A stretch of 64,000 bases of DNA from Variovorax paradoxus. Its GTDB lineage: Bacteria; Pseudomonadota; Gammaproteobacteria; Burkholderiales; Burkholderiaceae_C. Below the pieces are notes generated by a model that worked only from the letters and a program-made list of their open reading frames with translations, did not search any database and was not told the origin of the DNA. This document shows positions 37,823-46,859 of the stretch, piece by piece; position 1 is the first letter of the stretch, and every line of letters begins with the position of its first letter. Position numbers and translations under genes: made by a program. The DNA lies in the NCBI RefSeq assembly GCF_030811855.1, contig NZ_JAUSRN010000001.1, positions 496,001-560,000 on the forward strand, written 5' to 3'.

Positions 37823-39430
37823 TCAGAACAGCACGCGCCGCAGGTCGGCGAGCACGTTGGCGAAATAGACGTTGAAGCGCGCGGCGGCGGCGCCGTCGAT
37901 CACGCGGTGGTCCCACGAGAGGGACAGCGGCAGCGTGAGGCGCGAGGTGTAGGTCTTGCCGTCACTGGAGTGCTGCTTCCAGTAGCTCTTGCACACGCCC
38001 ATGATGGCGACCTCGGGCGCATTGATGATCGGCGTGAAATAGATGCCGCCGATGCCACCCAGCGAGCTGATGGTGAAGGTGCCGCCCGACATCTGGTCGG
38101 GCTTGAGCTTGCCGTCTCGCGCGAGCTTGGCGAGCTCGCCCATCTCCTTGGCGATGTCGGGCACGCTCTTCTTGTCGACGTCGCGGATCACCGGCACCAT
38201 GAGCCCGTTGGGCGTGTCGGCCGCAAAGCCGATGTGCCAGTAGTTCTTGAGCACCAGGGCATCACCGTCGAGGCTGGCGTTGAACTCCGGAAACTTCTTC
38301 AGCGCAGCCACGGCCGCCTTCATCATGAAGGGCAGCATGCTGATCTTGACGCCCGACTTTTCCAGCTCCTTGTTCATTTGCACCCGGAACTGCTCGAGGT
38401 CGGTGATGTCGGCCTCGTCGTGCGTCGTTACATGCGGAATGACGACCCAGTTGCGGTGCAGGTTGGCGGCGCTGATCTTCTTGATGCGTGACAGTTCTTT
38501 TCGCTCGGTCGGGCCGAACTTGGCGAAGTCGACCTTGGGCCAGGGCAAGAGGTCGATGCCGCCGACGCCACCGCCCGCGGGCGCTGCGGCAGCCTTGCCG
38601 GCGGCCGGTGCGGCGGCTGCGCCACCGCCCTTCGCAAACGCCTCGACGTCGGCGCGCACGATGCGGCCATGGTCGCCGGTGCCCTTGATCTTGCCGAGGT
38701 CGACGCCGAGCTCGCGGGCGAGCTTGCGCACGGCGGGGCCGGCGTAGGCGAGCGCGAAGCCGGCTTCGATCTCCGCATTGCCGGCAGACAGCGCCGCCGC
38801 CGCTGCTGTATCACTCCCTCTCCCGCTCGCAGGAGAGGGCTGGGGTGAAGTGGCGGTAGCCGCCACAGGCGCATCGCCCGTAGCAAGCGAAAGAATCACA
38901 GACCCCTCGCTCACCTTGTCGCCGATCTTGATGCCGATGGCCGTCACCACGCCCGACAGCGGCGCGGGCACGTCCATCGTGGCCTTGTCCGATTCGAGCG
39001 AGACGATCGGGTCTTCGGCCTTCACCGTGTCGCCGACCTTCACGAAGATCTCGATGACCGGCACGTCCTTAAAGTCGCCGATGTCGGGCACGCGCACCTC
39101 GGCCACGCCGGCTGGCGCGTTGGTGGCCGCAGGCGCGGCGCTCACGCTGGGCTTGGCGGCTTCGGCCGGCGCCGGGGCAGCAGCGCCGCCCTCGGCCTTG
39201 AAGGTCATGATGACGCTGCCTTCGCTGACCTTGTCGCCCAGCTTCACAGAGATGGACTCGACCACCCCGCCGCGCGGCGCGGGCACTTCCATCGTCGCCT
39301 TGTCGGATTCGAGCGAGACCAGCGGGTCTTCGGCCTTCACCGTGTCGCCGGGCTTCACGAAGATTTCGATGACGGGCACATCGCTGAAGTCGCCGATGTC
39401 GGGAACCTTGATGTCGATTGCGTTGCTCAT
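37823..39430 (-). CDS. aceF: Pyruvate dehydrogenase E2, dihydrolipoyllysine acetyltransferase
   Basis: The 535-residue E2 has two lipoyl domains (about 1-80 and 112-190, each with an ESDKATM lipoylation site), a peripheral-subunit-binding domain (AGPAVRKLARELGVDL) and the C-terminal acyltransferase core with the catalytic His-x3-Asp in LSWDHRVIDGAAAARF. It forms the core of the PDH complex and transfers the acetyl group to CoA. The second linker (about residues 194-207) is partly encoded by a palindromic repeat at 38811-38850. The gene follows aceE with 81 bases, including a repeat element. Confidence 0.95.
   Translation of the reverse strand: MSNAIDIKVPDIGDFSDVPVIEIFVKPGDTVKAEDPLVSLESDKATMEVPAPRGGVVESISVKLGDKVSEGSVIMTFKAEGGAAAPAPAEAAKPSVSAAPAATNAPAGVAEVRVPDIGDFKDVPVIEIFVKVGDTVKAEDPIVSLESDKATMDVPAPLSGVVTAIGIKIGDKVSEGSVILSLATGDAPVAATATSPQPSPASGRGSDTAAAAALSAGNAEIEAGFALAYAGPAVRKLARELGVDLGKIKGTGDHGRIVRADVEAFAKGGGAAAAPAAGKAAAAPAGGGVGGIDLLPWPKVDFAKFGPTERKELSRIKKISAANLHRNWVVIPHVTTHDEADITDLEQFRVQMNKELEKSGVKISMLPFMMKAAVAALKKFPEFNASLDGDALVLKNYWHIGFAADTPNGLMVPVIRDVDKKSVPDIAKEMGELAKLARDGKLKPDQMSGGTFTISSLGGIGGIYFTPIINAPEVAIMGVCKSYWKQHSSDGKTYTSRLTLPLSLSWDHRVIDGAAAARFNVYFANVLADLRRVLF
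38811..38850 (-). repeat. REP-like palindrome inside the aceF linker coding sequence
   Basis: CCCTCTCC (38816-38823) and GGAGAGGG (38832-38839) form a perfect eight-base-pair hairpin with CGCTCGCA as loop, followed by CTGGGGTGA. On the opposite strand the frame reads PLPLAGEGWGEV, a wording I associate with dispersed palindromic repeats in many GC-rich genomes. In aceF it codes for SPQPSPASGRG in frame. Confidence 0.8.
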
Positions 39431-39438
39431 TAAATAAA

Positions 39439-39496
39439 CTCCGTGCTTCGCACTGCGTTGCGAGCTTGCTTGGGGCGGCCCAGCGCTGCGCTCATG
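39439..39496 (-). repeat. Intergenic repeat element (copy 2)
   Basis: This copy lies between aceF and aceE and is similar to 25875-25927 between cydB and cydA. Shared blocks are CTCCG.GCTTCGC.CTGCG and a TTGGG(G/A).GCGGCCC core, ending near CTCATG. Confidence 0.6.
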
Positions 39497-39511
39497 TTCT
39501 GCTGCCTTGCC

Positions 39512-42184
39512 TCAGACGGTCCAGGGGGCTGCGCGCTCGGCATCGAGCCCGTACTTCGCGATGGCCTCGGCCACCACGGCGTGCTTGATCACGCCGTCGT
39601 CGGCCAGCGCCTTGAGCGCGGCCACGGCCACGTGCCAGCGATCAACCTCGAAGAAGCGGCGCAGCTTGCGGCGGTAGTCGCTGCGGCCGAAGCCGTCGGT
39701 GCCCAGCACGGTGTAGCGCCGGCCTGCGGCCTGCACGTACTCGCGCACCTGGTCGGCGTAGTTGCGCATGTAGTCGGTGGCCGCGATGACCGGGCCGTCA
39801 TGGCCTTCGAGACATTGCTCGACGTGGCTCTTGCGCGCCGGCTCGGTCGGGTGCAGCCGGCTCCAGCGCTCGGCGGCCATGCCGTCGCGACGCAGCTCGT
39901 TGTAGCTGGTGGCGCTCCACACGTCGGCGGCAATGCCGAAGTCGGCCTTCAGCAGCTCGGCCGCGAACATCACTTCGCGCAGGATGGTGCCGCTGCCCAT
40001 GAGCTGCACGCGGTGGCCCTTCTTGGGCGTCTTGCCGCCGTCGCTCAACTGGTAGAGCCCCTTGAGAATGCCCGCCTCGCTGCCCTCGGGCATGCCCGGG
40101 TGCGGGTAGTTCTCGTTCATGAGGGTGATGTAGTAATACACGTCCTCCTGCTCGGCGTACATGCGGCGCATGCCGTCGCGCACGATGGCCACCACCTCGT
40201 AGGCGAAGGTCGGGTCGTACGAAACGCAGTTGGGAATGGTGCCCGCCAGGATGTGGCTGTGGCCGTCTTCGTGCTGCAGGCCTTCGCCGTTGAGCGTGGT
40301 GCGCCCCGCGGTGCCGCCCAAGAGGAAGCCCCGCGCACGCATGTCGCCGGCCAGCCAGGCCAGGTCGCCCACGCGCTGCAGGCCGAACATCGAGTAGTAG
40401 ATGTAGAACGGAATCATCGGCACGTTGTTCGTGCTGTACGAAGTGGCCGCGACGATCCAGCTGGACATCGCGCCGCCCTCGTTGATGCCTTCCTGCAGTA
40501 CCTGCCCGTCCTTCGACTCGCGGTAGTACATGAGCTGGTCGGCGTCCTGCGGCTTGTAGAGCTGGCCGAGCGACGACCAGATGCCCAGCTGGCGGAACAT
40601 GCCTTCCATGCCGAAGGTACGCGACTCGTCGGGCACGATGGGCACCACGTGCTTGCCGATCTGCTTGTCGCGCACCAGCGTGCCGAGCATCTGCACGAAG
40701 GCCATGGTGGTGGAGATCTCGCGCTCGCCGGTGTCCTTGAGCAGGCGCTCGAAGGTGGAAAGCGGCGGAATCTCGAGCGCGGTCGACTTGCGGCGGCGCT
40801 GCGGCAGGTAGCCGCCGAGCGCGGCGCGGCGCTCGCGCAGGTACTTCATCTCCGGGCTGTCTTCGGCCAACTGGATGAACGGCACGTTGGGCAACTCTTC
40901 ATCGGACACCGGGATCTGGAAGCGGTCGCGAAAGCCGCGCAGCGCGTCCTGAGTCATCTTCTTGGCCTGGTGCGCGATCATCTGGCCCTCGCCCGATTCG
41001 CCCATGCCGTAGCCTTTCACCGTCTTGGGCAGGATCAGCGTGGGCTGGCCCTTGTGCTTGACGGCCGCGGCGTAGGCGGCGAAGACCTTCTCGGGGTCGT
41101 GGCCACCACGCGTGAGGCCCCAGATCTCGTCGTCGCTCATGTCGGCGACCAGCGCCTTCGTCTCGTCGTACTTGCCGAAGAAATGCTCGCGCACGTAGGC
41201 GCCGCTCTTGCTCTTGAAGTCCTGGTATTCGCCGTCCACGCACTCTTCCATGCGCTGCAGCAGCTTGCCGCTCTTGTCCTTCGCGAGCAGCGCGTCCCAG
41301 CCGCTGCCCCAGAGCACCTTAATCACATTCCAGCCAGCGCCGCGGAACACGGACTCCAGCTCCTGCACGATCTTGCCGTTGCCGCGCACGGGGCCGTCCA
41401 GGCGCTGCAGGTTGCAGTTGATGACGAACACGAGGTTGTCCAGGCTCTCGCGGCCCGCGAGCGAGATGGCGCCGAGCGATTCGGGCTCGTCCATCTCGCC
41501 GTCGCCCATGAAGGCCCAGACCTTGCGCGGCGCCGTGTCGGCGAGACCGCGTCCGTGCAGGTACTTGAGAAAGCGCGCCTGGTAGATCGCCATCAGCGGG
41601 CCCAGGCCCATCGACACCGTGGGAAACTGCCAGAAATCGGGCATGAGCCACGGGTGCGGGTACGACGGGATGCCGCCGCCCTCGGACTCCTGGCGGTAGT
41701 TGAGCAACTGCTGCTCGCTCAGGCGGCCTTCGAGAAAGGCGCGTGCATAGATGCCGGGCGAGCTGTGGCCCTGGATGAACAGCAGGTCACCGCCGTGCGT
41801 GTCGGTGGCCGCATGCCAGAAGTGGCCGAAGCCGATGTCATAGAGCGTGGCCGCCGACTGGAAGCTCGCAATGTGGCCGCCGAGCTCCGACGAGTCCTTG
41901 TTGGCGCGCAGGATGATCGCCATCGCGTTCCAGCGGATGATCGAGCGCAGGCGGTGCTCGATCTCTCGGTTGCCGGGCGACTTTTCTTCCTGCTCGGGCG
42001 GGATGGTGTTCTTGTAGGCCGTGTTCAGCGAACGGGGCACGTACACCCCGTCGCGCCGGCCCTGGTCGACCAGGCGATTCAACAGAAAGTTCGTACGTTC
42101 GCTGCCGCGGTGTTGTTGCACCGCGCCGAGCGCGTCGATCCACTCGCCGGTTTCCGTGGGGTCAAGGTCGCCCATGCTGCTCAT
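39512..42184 (-). CDS. aceE: Pyruvate dehydrogenase E1 component (homodimeric type)
   Basis: The 890-residue E1 matches homodimeric AceE in length and motifs. The thiamine diphosphate motif begins with MGDGEMDEPESLGA and ends with NCNLQRLDGPVRGN; the N-terminus has the HIASFQSAATLYDIGF segment and the pyruvate-side GHSSPGIYARAFLEGRL. It decarboxylates pyruvate and transfers acetyl to E2 lipoate. The ATG at 42184 follows AGGAG by nine bases; an ATG three codons in is possible. It is first in the aceE-aceF-lpdA order, so the promoter should lie in 42185-42456. Confidence 0.96.
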   Translation of the reverse strand: MSSMGDLDPTETGEWIDALGAVQQHRGSERTNFLLNRLVDQGRRDGVYVPRSLNTAYKNTIPPEQEEKSPGNREIEHRLRSIIRWNAMAIILRANKDSSELGGHIASFQSAATLYDIGFGHFWHAATDTHGGDLLFIQGHSSPGIYARAFLEGRLSEQQLLNYRQESEGGGIPSYPHPWLMPDFWQFPTVSMGLGPLMAIYQARFLKYLHGRGLADTAPRKVWAFMGDGEMDEPESLGAISLAGRESLDNLVFVINCNLQRLDGPVRGNGKIVQELESVFRGAGWNVIKVLWGSGWDALLAKDKSGKLLQRMEECVDGEYQDFKSKSGAYVREHFFGKYDETKALVADMSDDEIWGLTRGGHDPEKVFAAYAAAVKHKGQPTLILPKTVKGYGMGESGEGQMIAHQAKKMTQDALRGFRDRFQIPVSDEELPNVPFIQLAEDSPEMKYLRERRAALGGYLPQRRRKSTALEIPPLSTFERLLKDTGEREISTTMAFVQMLGTLVRDKQIGKHVVPIVPDESRTFGMEGMFRQLGIWSSLGQLYKPQDADQLMYYRESKDGQVLQEGINEGGAMSSWIVAATSYSTNNVPMIPFYIYYSMFGLQRVGDLAWLAGDMRARGFLLGGTAGRTTLNGEGLQHEDGHSHILAGTIPNCVSYDPTFAYEVVAIVRDGMRRMYAEQEDVYYYITLMNENYPHPGMPEGSEAGILKGLYQLSDGGKTPKKGHRVQLMGSGTILREVMFAAELLKADFGIAADVWSATSYNELRRDGMAAERWSRLHPTEPARKSHVEQCLEGHDGPVIAATDYMRNYADQVREYVQAAGRRYTVLGTDGFGRSDYRRKLRRFFEVDRWHVAVAALKALADDGVIKHAVVAEAIAKYGLDAERAAPWTV

Positions 42185-42456
42185 CGGTTTGTCTCCTGTG
42201 TCATGGCCAGGATCCGCATCGAGCGACGCGGCCGGCCTTGTTACAGAGCAATCGATGTGCCACGCGGCGCGCCGCGCGCAACGCCCGCTAAGTCGTTGAT
42301 TTCATGACAGATGAGGTGGGCATGGAACGCGTGCGCTGCCGACGATCCGGATGCGGGGCAAGGAGCCCGTCCGAATCGCCGGACCGGAGGTTAGGGCAAA
42401 CCCTGAGAGCCAAATCTGCGAGATCGGCTTAGTCCCGAGGGGTCGTATTTGTCCCG

Positions 42457-44325
42457 TCAATCCAGCTCGGACCGCGCCATGAGCCCGCGCTTGCGCACTC
42501 GGTAGGCCAACTGGGGACGCGTGATGCCCAGCACCCGCGCAGCCGCCGAAAGGTTGCCACCGCATTGCTCCAGCGCGCGGCGGATCAGCGTCTCTTCCAC
42601 CTGCCCCAAGGAACCAGGGCCGACGCGGTCCGGCGCGACGTGGCTTGCGGGCATGGCCTGCCGGGGCAAGGCGCCGGCAGCGCCAACGCCCGCGAGGTGC
42701 CCATCCGGCCGCACCGACAACACGTTCTTGTCCAGCGTCTCGCCGCTTGTGAACAGGTGGTGCACGTCGAGCAGGCTGCCATCGGGCGCCACGATCACGG
42801 CGCGTTCGATGAGGTTCTGCAGTTCGCGGATGTTGCCGGGGTAGTCGTAGTTCAGCAGCGCCTTGACGGCGGATTGCGTGAAGCCAGTGGCCTGCCGGCC
42901 GTGCTTGCGGCCGTAGTGCTGCAGAAAATGGCTCATCAAAAGCGGCACGTCGTCGCGCCGCTCGCGCAGCGGCGGCAGGTGAATGGGAAAGACGTTGAGC
43001 CGGAAGAACAGGTCGTCGCGAAACCTGCCCTCGCGCACGGCCTGGCGCAGATCGACGTTGGTGGCCGCGATGACGCGCGTGTCGACCTGAACGCTGCGTG
43101 TGCTGCCCACGCGCTCGACCTCGCCCTCCTGCAATGTGCGCAGCAGCTTGCCCTGGGCCGCGTAGCTCAGCGTGCCGATCTCGTCCAGGAACAACGTGCC
43201 GCCGTGGGCGCGCTCGAAGCGGCCCGGCCGCGCCGCACCGGCGCCGGTGTAGGCGCCGCGCTCCACGCCAAACAGCTCCGACTCGATCAGCGTCTCCGGA
43301 ATGGCCGCGCAGTTCACGGCGACGAAGGGCTTGTCGCGCCGCGGGCTGATGCTGTGCAGCATGCTTGCGAACTTTTCCTTGCCGACGCCGGACTCGCCGG
43401 TAAAGAGCACGGTGGCCGTGGTCGGCGCCACGCGGTGCAGCAGGTGGCAGGCCGCATTGAATGCCGATGACGCGCCCACCATCGCGTCGCTCTTGCGCGG
43501 CGGCGTGGGCAGCTCGGCGGCCCGCGGCGCCGCGCCACCGTGGGGCGACGCGCCGACGGCAACGCCCACGAAATCGCGTGCGCGCAGGTAGCGCATGTCT
43601 TCTTCCACGTCGTCCCAGCGCTCGGCGGATTTTCCGATCACGCGGCAATGGTTCTCGCCCATCGAGCGACAGGCGACCTCGCGAAACACCACCAGCCGCC
43701 CGAACAGCGTGCTGACGTAGCCGGTGGCATAGCCCACCTGCATCCAGCAGGCCGGCGAGCCGCCGATGCCGTAGGCCGCAATGTGCTCGTCGTCTTCGAC
43801 CGAGTGGTGCCAGATGAACTCGCCCTCGTAGTCCGAGGTCTCGGGGTCGTAGCGCGCGTGCACCAGCTCGACCTTCACCAGCCCTTCCAGCGCATGCAGG
43901 CGGGTGCCGGCCATGGCGGCCGCAGCCGGCTCGGCCTCGGGCCAGTGCTTGCGCACCAGCTGCGCGTCGCGCGCGCCGCTGACGTAGCCGGCGCGGGTGA
44001 ACAGGCCGCGTGCCTTCTCCTGGCCCAGGCTGTCGATCAGCTCACGCCTGAGGGACCCCAGCGCTTCGGTATGCAGCAGCACCATGCGCTGGTCCTGCAG
44101 CCAGATGCGGCCGTCACCGGGCGAAAAGAACAGGCACTCGCTGATGTCGGCAATGGTCGGGTGCTCTTCGCTGCCCACGTGCGAGGCGTCGAAGCGGCTC
44201 ATCGCACGCGCCACGTCGGCGCCGTCGAAACGGCCCAGCGCGGCGCCGGTGGCGCGCGCCACCTCGGCCAGGGAGATGCGCCCGGGGACCGGTGAGGCAA
44301 TGGCTTTGGTCAATTTCGGGTTCAT
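42457..44325 (-). CDS. Sigma-54-dependent activator of the XylR/DmpR type
   Basis: The 622-residue protein has an N-terminal aromatic-effector domain with a V4R motif (residues about 35-230; ending [15 protein letters not shown]), a linker, a sigma-54 AAA domain with Walker [11 protein letters not shown], the sigma-54 contact loop GAYTGA and [11 protein letters not shown], and a FIS-type HTH at the C-terminus ([20 protein letters not shown]). XylR/DmpR proteins are activated directly by aromatic compounds binding the N-terminal domain. The ATG at 44325 was chosen as the first in-frame start consistent with homologues; the frame is open further upstream. It diverges from the benzaldehyde dehydrogenase operon and probably activates it. 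Confidence 0.92.
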   Translation of the reverse strand: MNPKLTKAIASPVPGRISLAEVARATGAALGRFDGADVARAMSRFDASHVGSEEHPTIADISECLFFSPGDGRIWLQDQRMVLLHTEALGSLRRELIDSLGQEKARGLFTRAGYVSGARDAQLVRKHWPEAEPAAAAMAGTRLHALEGLVKVELVHARYDPETSDYEGEFIWHHSVEDDEHIAAYGIGGSPACWMQVGYATGYVSTLFGRLVVFREVACRSMGENHCRVIGKSAERWDDVEEDMRYLRARDFVGVAVGASPHGGAAPRAAELPTPPRKSDAMVGASSAFNAACHLLHRVAPTTATVLFTGESGVGKEKFASMLHSISPRRDKPFVAVNCAAIPETLIESELFGVERGAYTGAGAARPGRFERAHGGTLFLDEIGTLSYAAQGKLLRTLQEGEVERVGSTRSVQVDTRVIAATNVDLRQAVREGRFRDDLFFRLNVFPIHLPPLRERRDDVPLLMSHFLQHYGRKHGRQATGFTQSAVKALLNYDYPGNIRELQNLIERAVIVAPDGSLLDVHHLFTSGETLDKNVLSVRPDGHLAGVGAAGALPRQAMPASHVAPDRVGPGSLGQVEETLIRRALEQCGGNLSAAARVLGITRPQLAYRVRKRGLMARSELD

Positions 44326-44339
44326 CGTTTGGTGAAACG
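44326..44339. promoter_or_regulatory. Upstream activator site 1
   Basis: CGTTT-GGTG-AAACG is a perfect 5+4+5 dyad, next to the activator start codon. It lies about 160 bases before the sigma-54 promoter and 31 bases (three helical turns) from a second copy. Confidence 0.6.
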
Positions 44340-44355
44340 GGCGGCCGATTCTTGA

Positions 44356-44370
44356 GCATTTGGTGAAAGC
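44356..44370. promoter_or_regulatory. Upstream activator site 2
   Basis: This is the second copy of the TTTGGTGAAA core found in site 1, with partial symmetry (GCATTT and AAAGC). The spacing of 31 bases is the kind seen in tandem XylR/DmpR sites. Confidence 0.6.
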
Positions 44371-44486
44371 CCGGATCAGGGTAAACCAGTTATTCACGAT
44401 AACTATTACAACCCCGGGAATTCCCCTAACCCCCGAATGAAAACGGCCTCGCGCCGCGGCGCTGGGCCACCCCGCCACGGCGTCGT

Positions 44487-44502
44487 TGGTACGCCCGTTG
44501 CG
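44487..44502 (+). promoter_or_regulatory. Sigma-54 promoter of the aromatic aldehyde operon
   Basis: TGGTACG-CCCG-TTGCG matches the sigma-54 consensus TGGYACG-N4-TTGCW almost completely, with GG and GC in the correct spacing of ten. Transcription would begin near 44513, about 60 bases ahead of the dehydrogenase ATG. Confidence 0.8.
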
Positions 44503-44571
44503 AAAAGAAGGCGGTGCCGCGGCATTTCCATCCGCGGGCAGCCGATCAACTTTTTTCGCAAGGGGTGAGTC

Positions 44572-46047
44572 ATGGGTGTTTCACAGAAGCTGGCGTTCCT
44601 GGACCCGGCGGCCTGGGCCGGCAAGGTGTTCAACGGCGCGTGGGTCGCGTCCGCAGGCGGTGTGCGCAACGTCGTCGAACCGGCCACGGGCCAGGTGATG
44701 GCGAGCGTCGGCATTGCCGACGCGCAGGACGTCGCGCTGGCCACGGCCGCCGCGGCGCAGGCGCAGAAAAATTGGGCGCAGGTGGCGCCGCGCGAGAAGG
44801 CCGCGGTGTTCCTGCGCGCCGCGGGGCTGTTCGAACAGCACTTCGACGAGCTGGCGATGTATGTGGCCCGGGAGACCGGCGCCATCCTGCCCAAGGGGCA
44901 GCACGAAGTGCGCGAGGCCATCACCCTGTGCCACCTGGCGGCGGCCATGCCCTTGCAGTCGCAGGGCCAGGTGTTGCCGAGCGCGCATGGCACCACCAGC
45001 CTGGCGCGGCGCGTGCCGCGCGGCGTGGTGGGCGTGATCTCGCCCTTCAACTTTCCGCTCATCCTCACGCTTCGCACCGTGGCGCCGGCCCTCGCTGCCG
45101 GCAACGGCGTGGTGGTCAAGCCCGACTCGCGCACGCCGGTGAGCGGCGGCTTCATGATCGCCCGCGTGTTCGAAGTGGCGGGCCTGCCGGCCGGCCTGCT
45201 GCAGGTGCTGCCCGGCGACGCCGCCGCCGGTGAAGCGCTGGTGACCGATGCGCACGTGCCGATGATCGCTTTCACCGGCTCGCCCGCCGTGGGCCGTCGC
45301 ATCGGCGAGCTGGCGGGGCGCCATCTGAAGAAGGTCACGCTGGAGCTGGGCGGCGCCAACTCGCTGATCGTCCTGGAAGACGCCGACCTCGACATCGCGG
45401 CCAGCAATGCCGCCTGGGGCGCCTACCTGCACCAGGGGCAGATCTGCATGGCGACCAATCGCATCATCGTGCACGAAAACATTGCCGCAGCCTTCACGCA
45501 GCGGCTGGTCGCGAAGGCCCAGCACCTGCCGGTGGGCGACGGTGCCAGCGGCCAGGTGGCCCTGGGGCCGCTGATCGACGCGAAGCAGCGCGACCGCGTG
45601 CACGCCATCGTGCAGGACAGCATCGCAGCCGGCGCTCAGGTGCTGGCCGGCGGCACCAGCGAAGGCCTCTTCTACAAGCCCACCGTGCTGGCCAACGTGA
45701 AGGCCGGCATGCGCGTGTACGACGAGGAAGTGTTCGGCCCCGTCGCCAACATCATCACCTTCAGCACCGACGACGAGGCCGTGGCCCTGGCCAACAACCA
45801 CCAGGGCAGCCTGGCGTCGGCGGTGATCTCGCCTTCGATCGGCCGCGCCATGGCCATGGCCGCGCAGTTGAACTCCGGCATGGTCCACATCAACGACCAG
45901 ACCGTCAACGACGAGTGCGTCAACCCCTTCGGCGGACCCGGCATCGCCGGCAACGGCAGCAGCGTGGGCGGCCCGGCCGATTGGGAGGAATACACCCAGT
46001 GGCAGTGGCTGACCATCAAGCAGGCGCCGCATCCCTATCCATTCTGA
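44572..46047 (+). CDS. Benzaldehyde dehydrogenase (NAD+)
   Basis: The 491-residue aldehyde dehydrogenase has catalytic Glu in [10 protein letters not shown] and nucleophile Cys in [12 protein letters not shown], and the [12 protein letters not shown] nucleotide turn. The N-terminal and internal wording ([42 protein letters not shown]) is very like XylC/vanillin dehydrogenase-type proteins that oxidise aromatic aldehydes to acids. It is the first gene behind the sigma-54 promoter at 44487-44502 and is followed by an alcohol dehydrogenase and an esterase. Substrates such as benzaldehyde or coniferaldehyde are inferred from the neighbours. Confidence 0.9.
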   Translation: MGVSQKLAFLDPAAWAGKVFNGAWVASAGGVRNVVEPATGQVMASVGIADAQDVALATAAAAQAQKNWAQVAPREKAAVFLRAAGLFEQHFDELAMYVARETGAILPKGQHEVREAITLCHLAAAMPLQSQGQVLPSAHGTTSLARRVPRGVVGVISPFNFPLILTLRTVAPALAAGNGVVVKPDSRTPVSGGFMIARVFEVAGLPAGLLQVLPGDAAAGEALVTDAHVPMIAFTGSPAVGRRIGELAGRHLKKVTLELGGANSLIVLEDADLDIAASNAAWGAYLHQGQICMATNRIIVHENIAAAFTQRLVAKAQHLPVGDGASGQVALGPLIDAKQRDRVHAIVQDSIAAGAQVLAGGTSEGLFYKPTVLANVKAGMRVYDEEVFGPVANIITFSTDDEAVALANNHQGSLASAVISPSIGRAMAMAAQLNSGMVHINDQTVNDECVNPFGGPGIAGNGSSVGGPADWEEYTQWQWLTIKQAPHPYPF

Positions 46048-46084
46048 GTGCCAGTTGGCTATTGAACCCACGAGGAGACATTTC

Positions 46085-46852
46085 ATGCAGCTTCAAGGAA
46101 AAACCATCGTCGTCACCGGCGTGTCGTCGGGCATCGGCGCCGAGGTGGTGCGCATCGCGCGCTTTGCCGGCGCCCGCGTCATCGGCGTGGACCGCAACGA
46201 CCCGAGCCTCACGCTCGACGGCTTCGTCAAGGCCGACCTGAGTTCCGTCGCCGCCATCGATGCGGCCGTGGCGCAATTGCCCGAGCGCTTCGATGCGCTA
46301 TGCAACATCGCCGGCGTGCCCGGCACGGCGCCCGTCAAGCTGGTGGCCGACATCAACTATTTGGGGCTGCGCCACCTGACGGAGCAGGCGCTGCCCCGCA
46401 TCCCGCGCGGCGGCTCCATCGTCAACGTGGCCTCCATCCTCGGCGCCGAATGGCCGCAGCGACTGGCGCCGCACAAGGCCTTGGCCGCTGCGCAGAGCTT
46501 CGAGGCCGGCGCCCATTGGCTGCGCGACCACCCCGTGCCGCAGGAGAGCTGCTACCAGTACTTCAAGGAAGCGCTGATCGTCTGGAGCGCCACGCAGTCG
46601 CAGCAATGGTTTCTGGATCGCGGCGTGCGCATGAACTGCGTGGCGCCGGGCCCGGTGTTCACGCCGATCCTGGGCGACTTCGTGAGCATGCTCGGCCAGG
46701 AGCGCGTGCAGGCCGATGCGCACCGCATGCTGCGCCCCGGGTTCGCCGACGAGATCGCGCCGGTGATCGCCTGGCTGTGCAGCGACGAGGCGCGCTGGAT
46801 CAGCGGCGCCAACATCCCGGTCGATGGCGGCCTGGCTTCCACCTACATCTGA
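46085..46852 (+). CDS. Coniferyl-alcohol dehydrogenase-like SDR
   Basis: The 255-residue SDR has TGVSSGIG as cofactor motif, NIAG(V) near residue 78 and the Tyr-x3-Lys of the catalytic site in CYQYFKEAL. The wording and length are those of coniferyl-alcohol dehydrogenase proteins that oxidise cinnamyl-type alcohols to aldehydes. The ATG at 46085 is preceded by GAGGAGA. It lies 37 bases behind the aldehyde dehydrogenase, the next step of the pathway, and eight bases before an esterase gene. An aryl-alcohol or steroid alcohol dehydrogenase is the alternative. Confidence 0.85.
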   Translation: MQLQGKTIVVTGVSSGIGAEVVRIARFAGARVIGVDRNDPSLTLDGFVKADLSSVAAIDAAVAQLPERFDALCNIAGVPGTAPVKLVADINYLGLRHLTEQALPRIPRGGSIVNVASILGAEWPQRLAPHKALAAAQSFEAGAHWLRDHPVPQESCYQYFKEALIVWSATQSQQWFLDRGVRMNCVAPGPVFTPILGDFVSMLGQERVQADAHRMLRPGFADEIAPVIAWLCSDEARWISGANIPVDGGLASTYI

Positions 46853-46859
46853 ACGCCCG

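Noticed and set aside
39443..42307. Very long open frame on the plus strand opposite aceE
   Set aside because: It is the antisense mirror of aceE, produced by GC-rich codon bias. It has no domain, its composition is His/Arg/Ala/Gln-rich and aceE itself is certain.
42369..42384. GTCCG-AATCGC-CGGAC dyad between aceE and the XylR-type gene
   Set aside because: A 5+6+5 dyad without T-run; it could be an operator or chance in GC-rich sequence and no role can be assigned.
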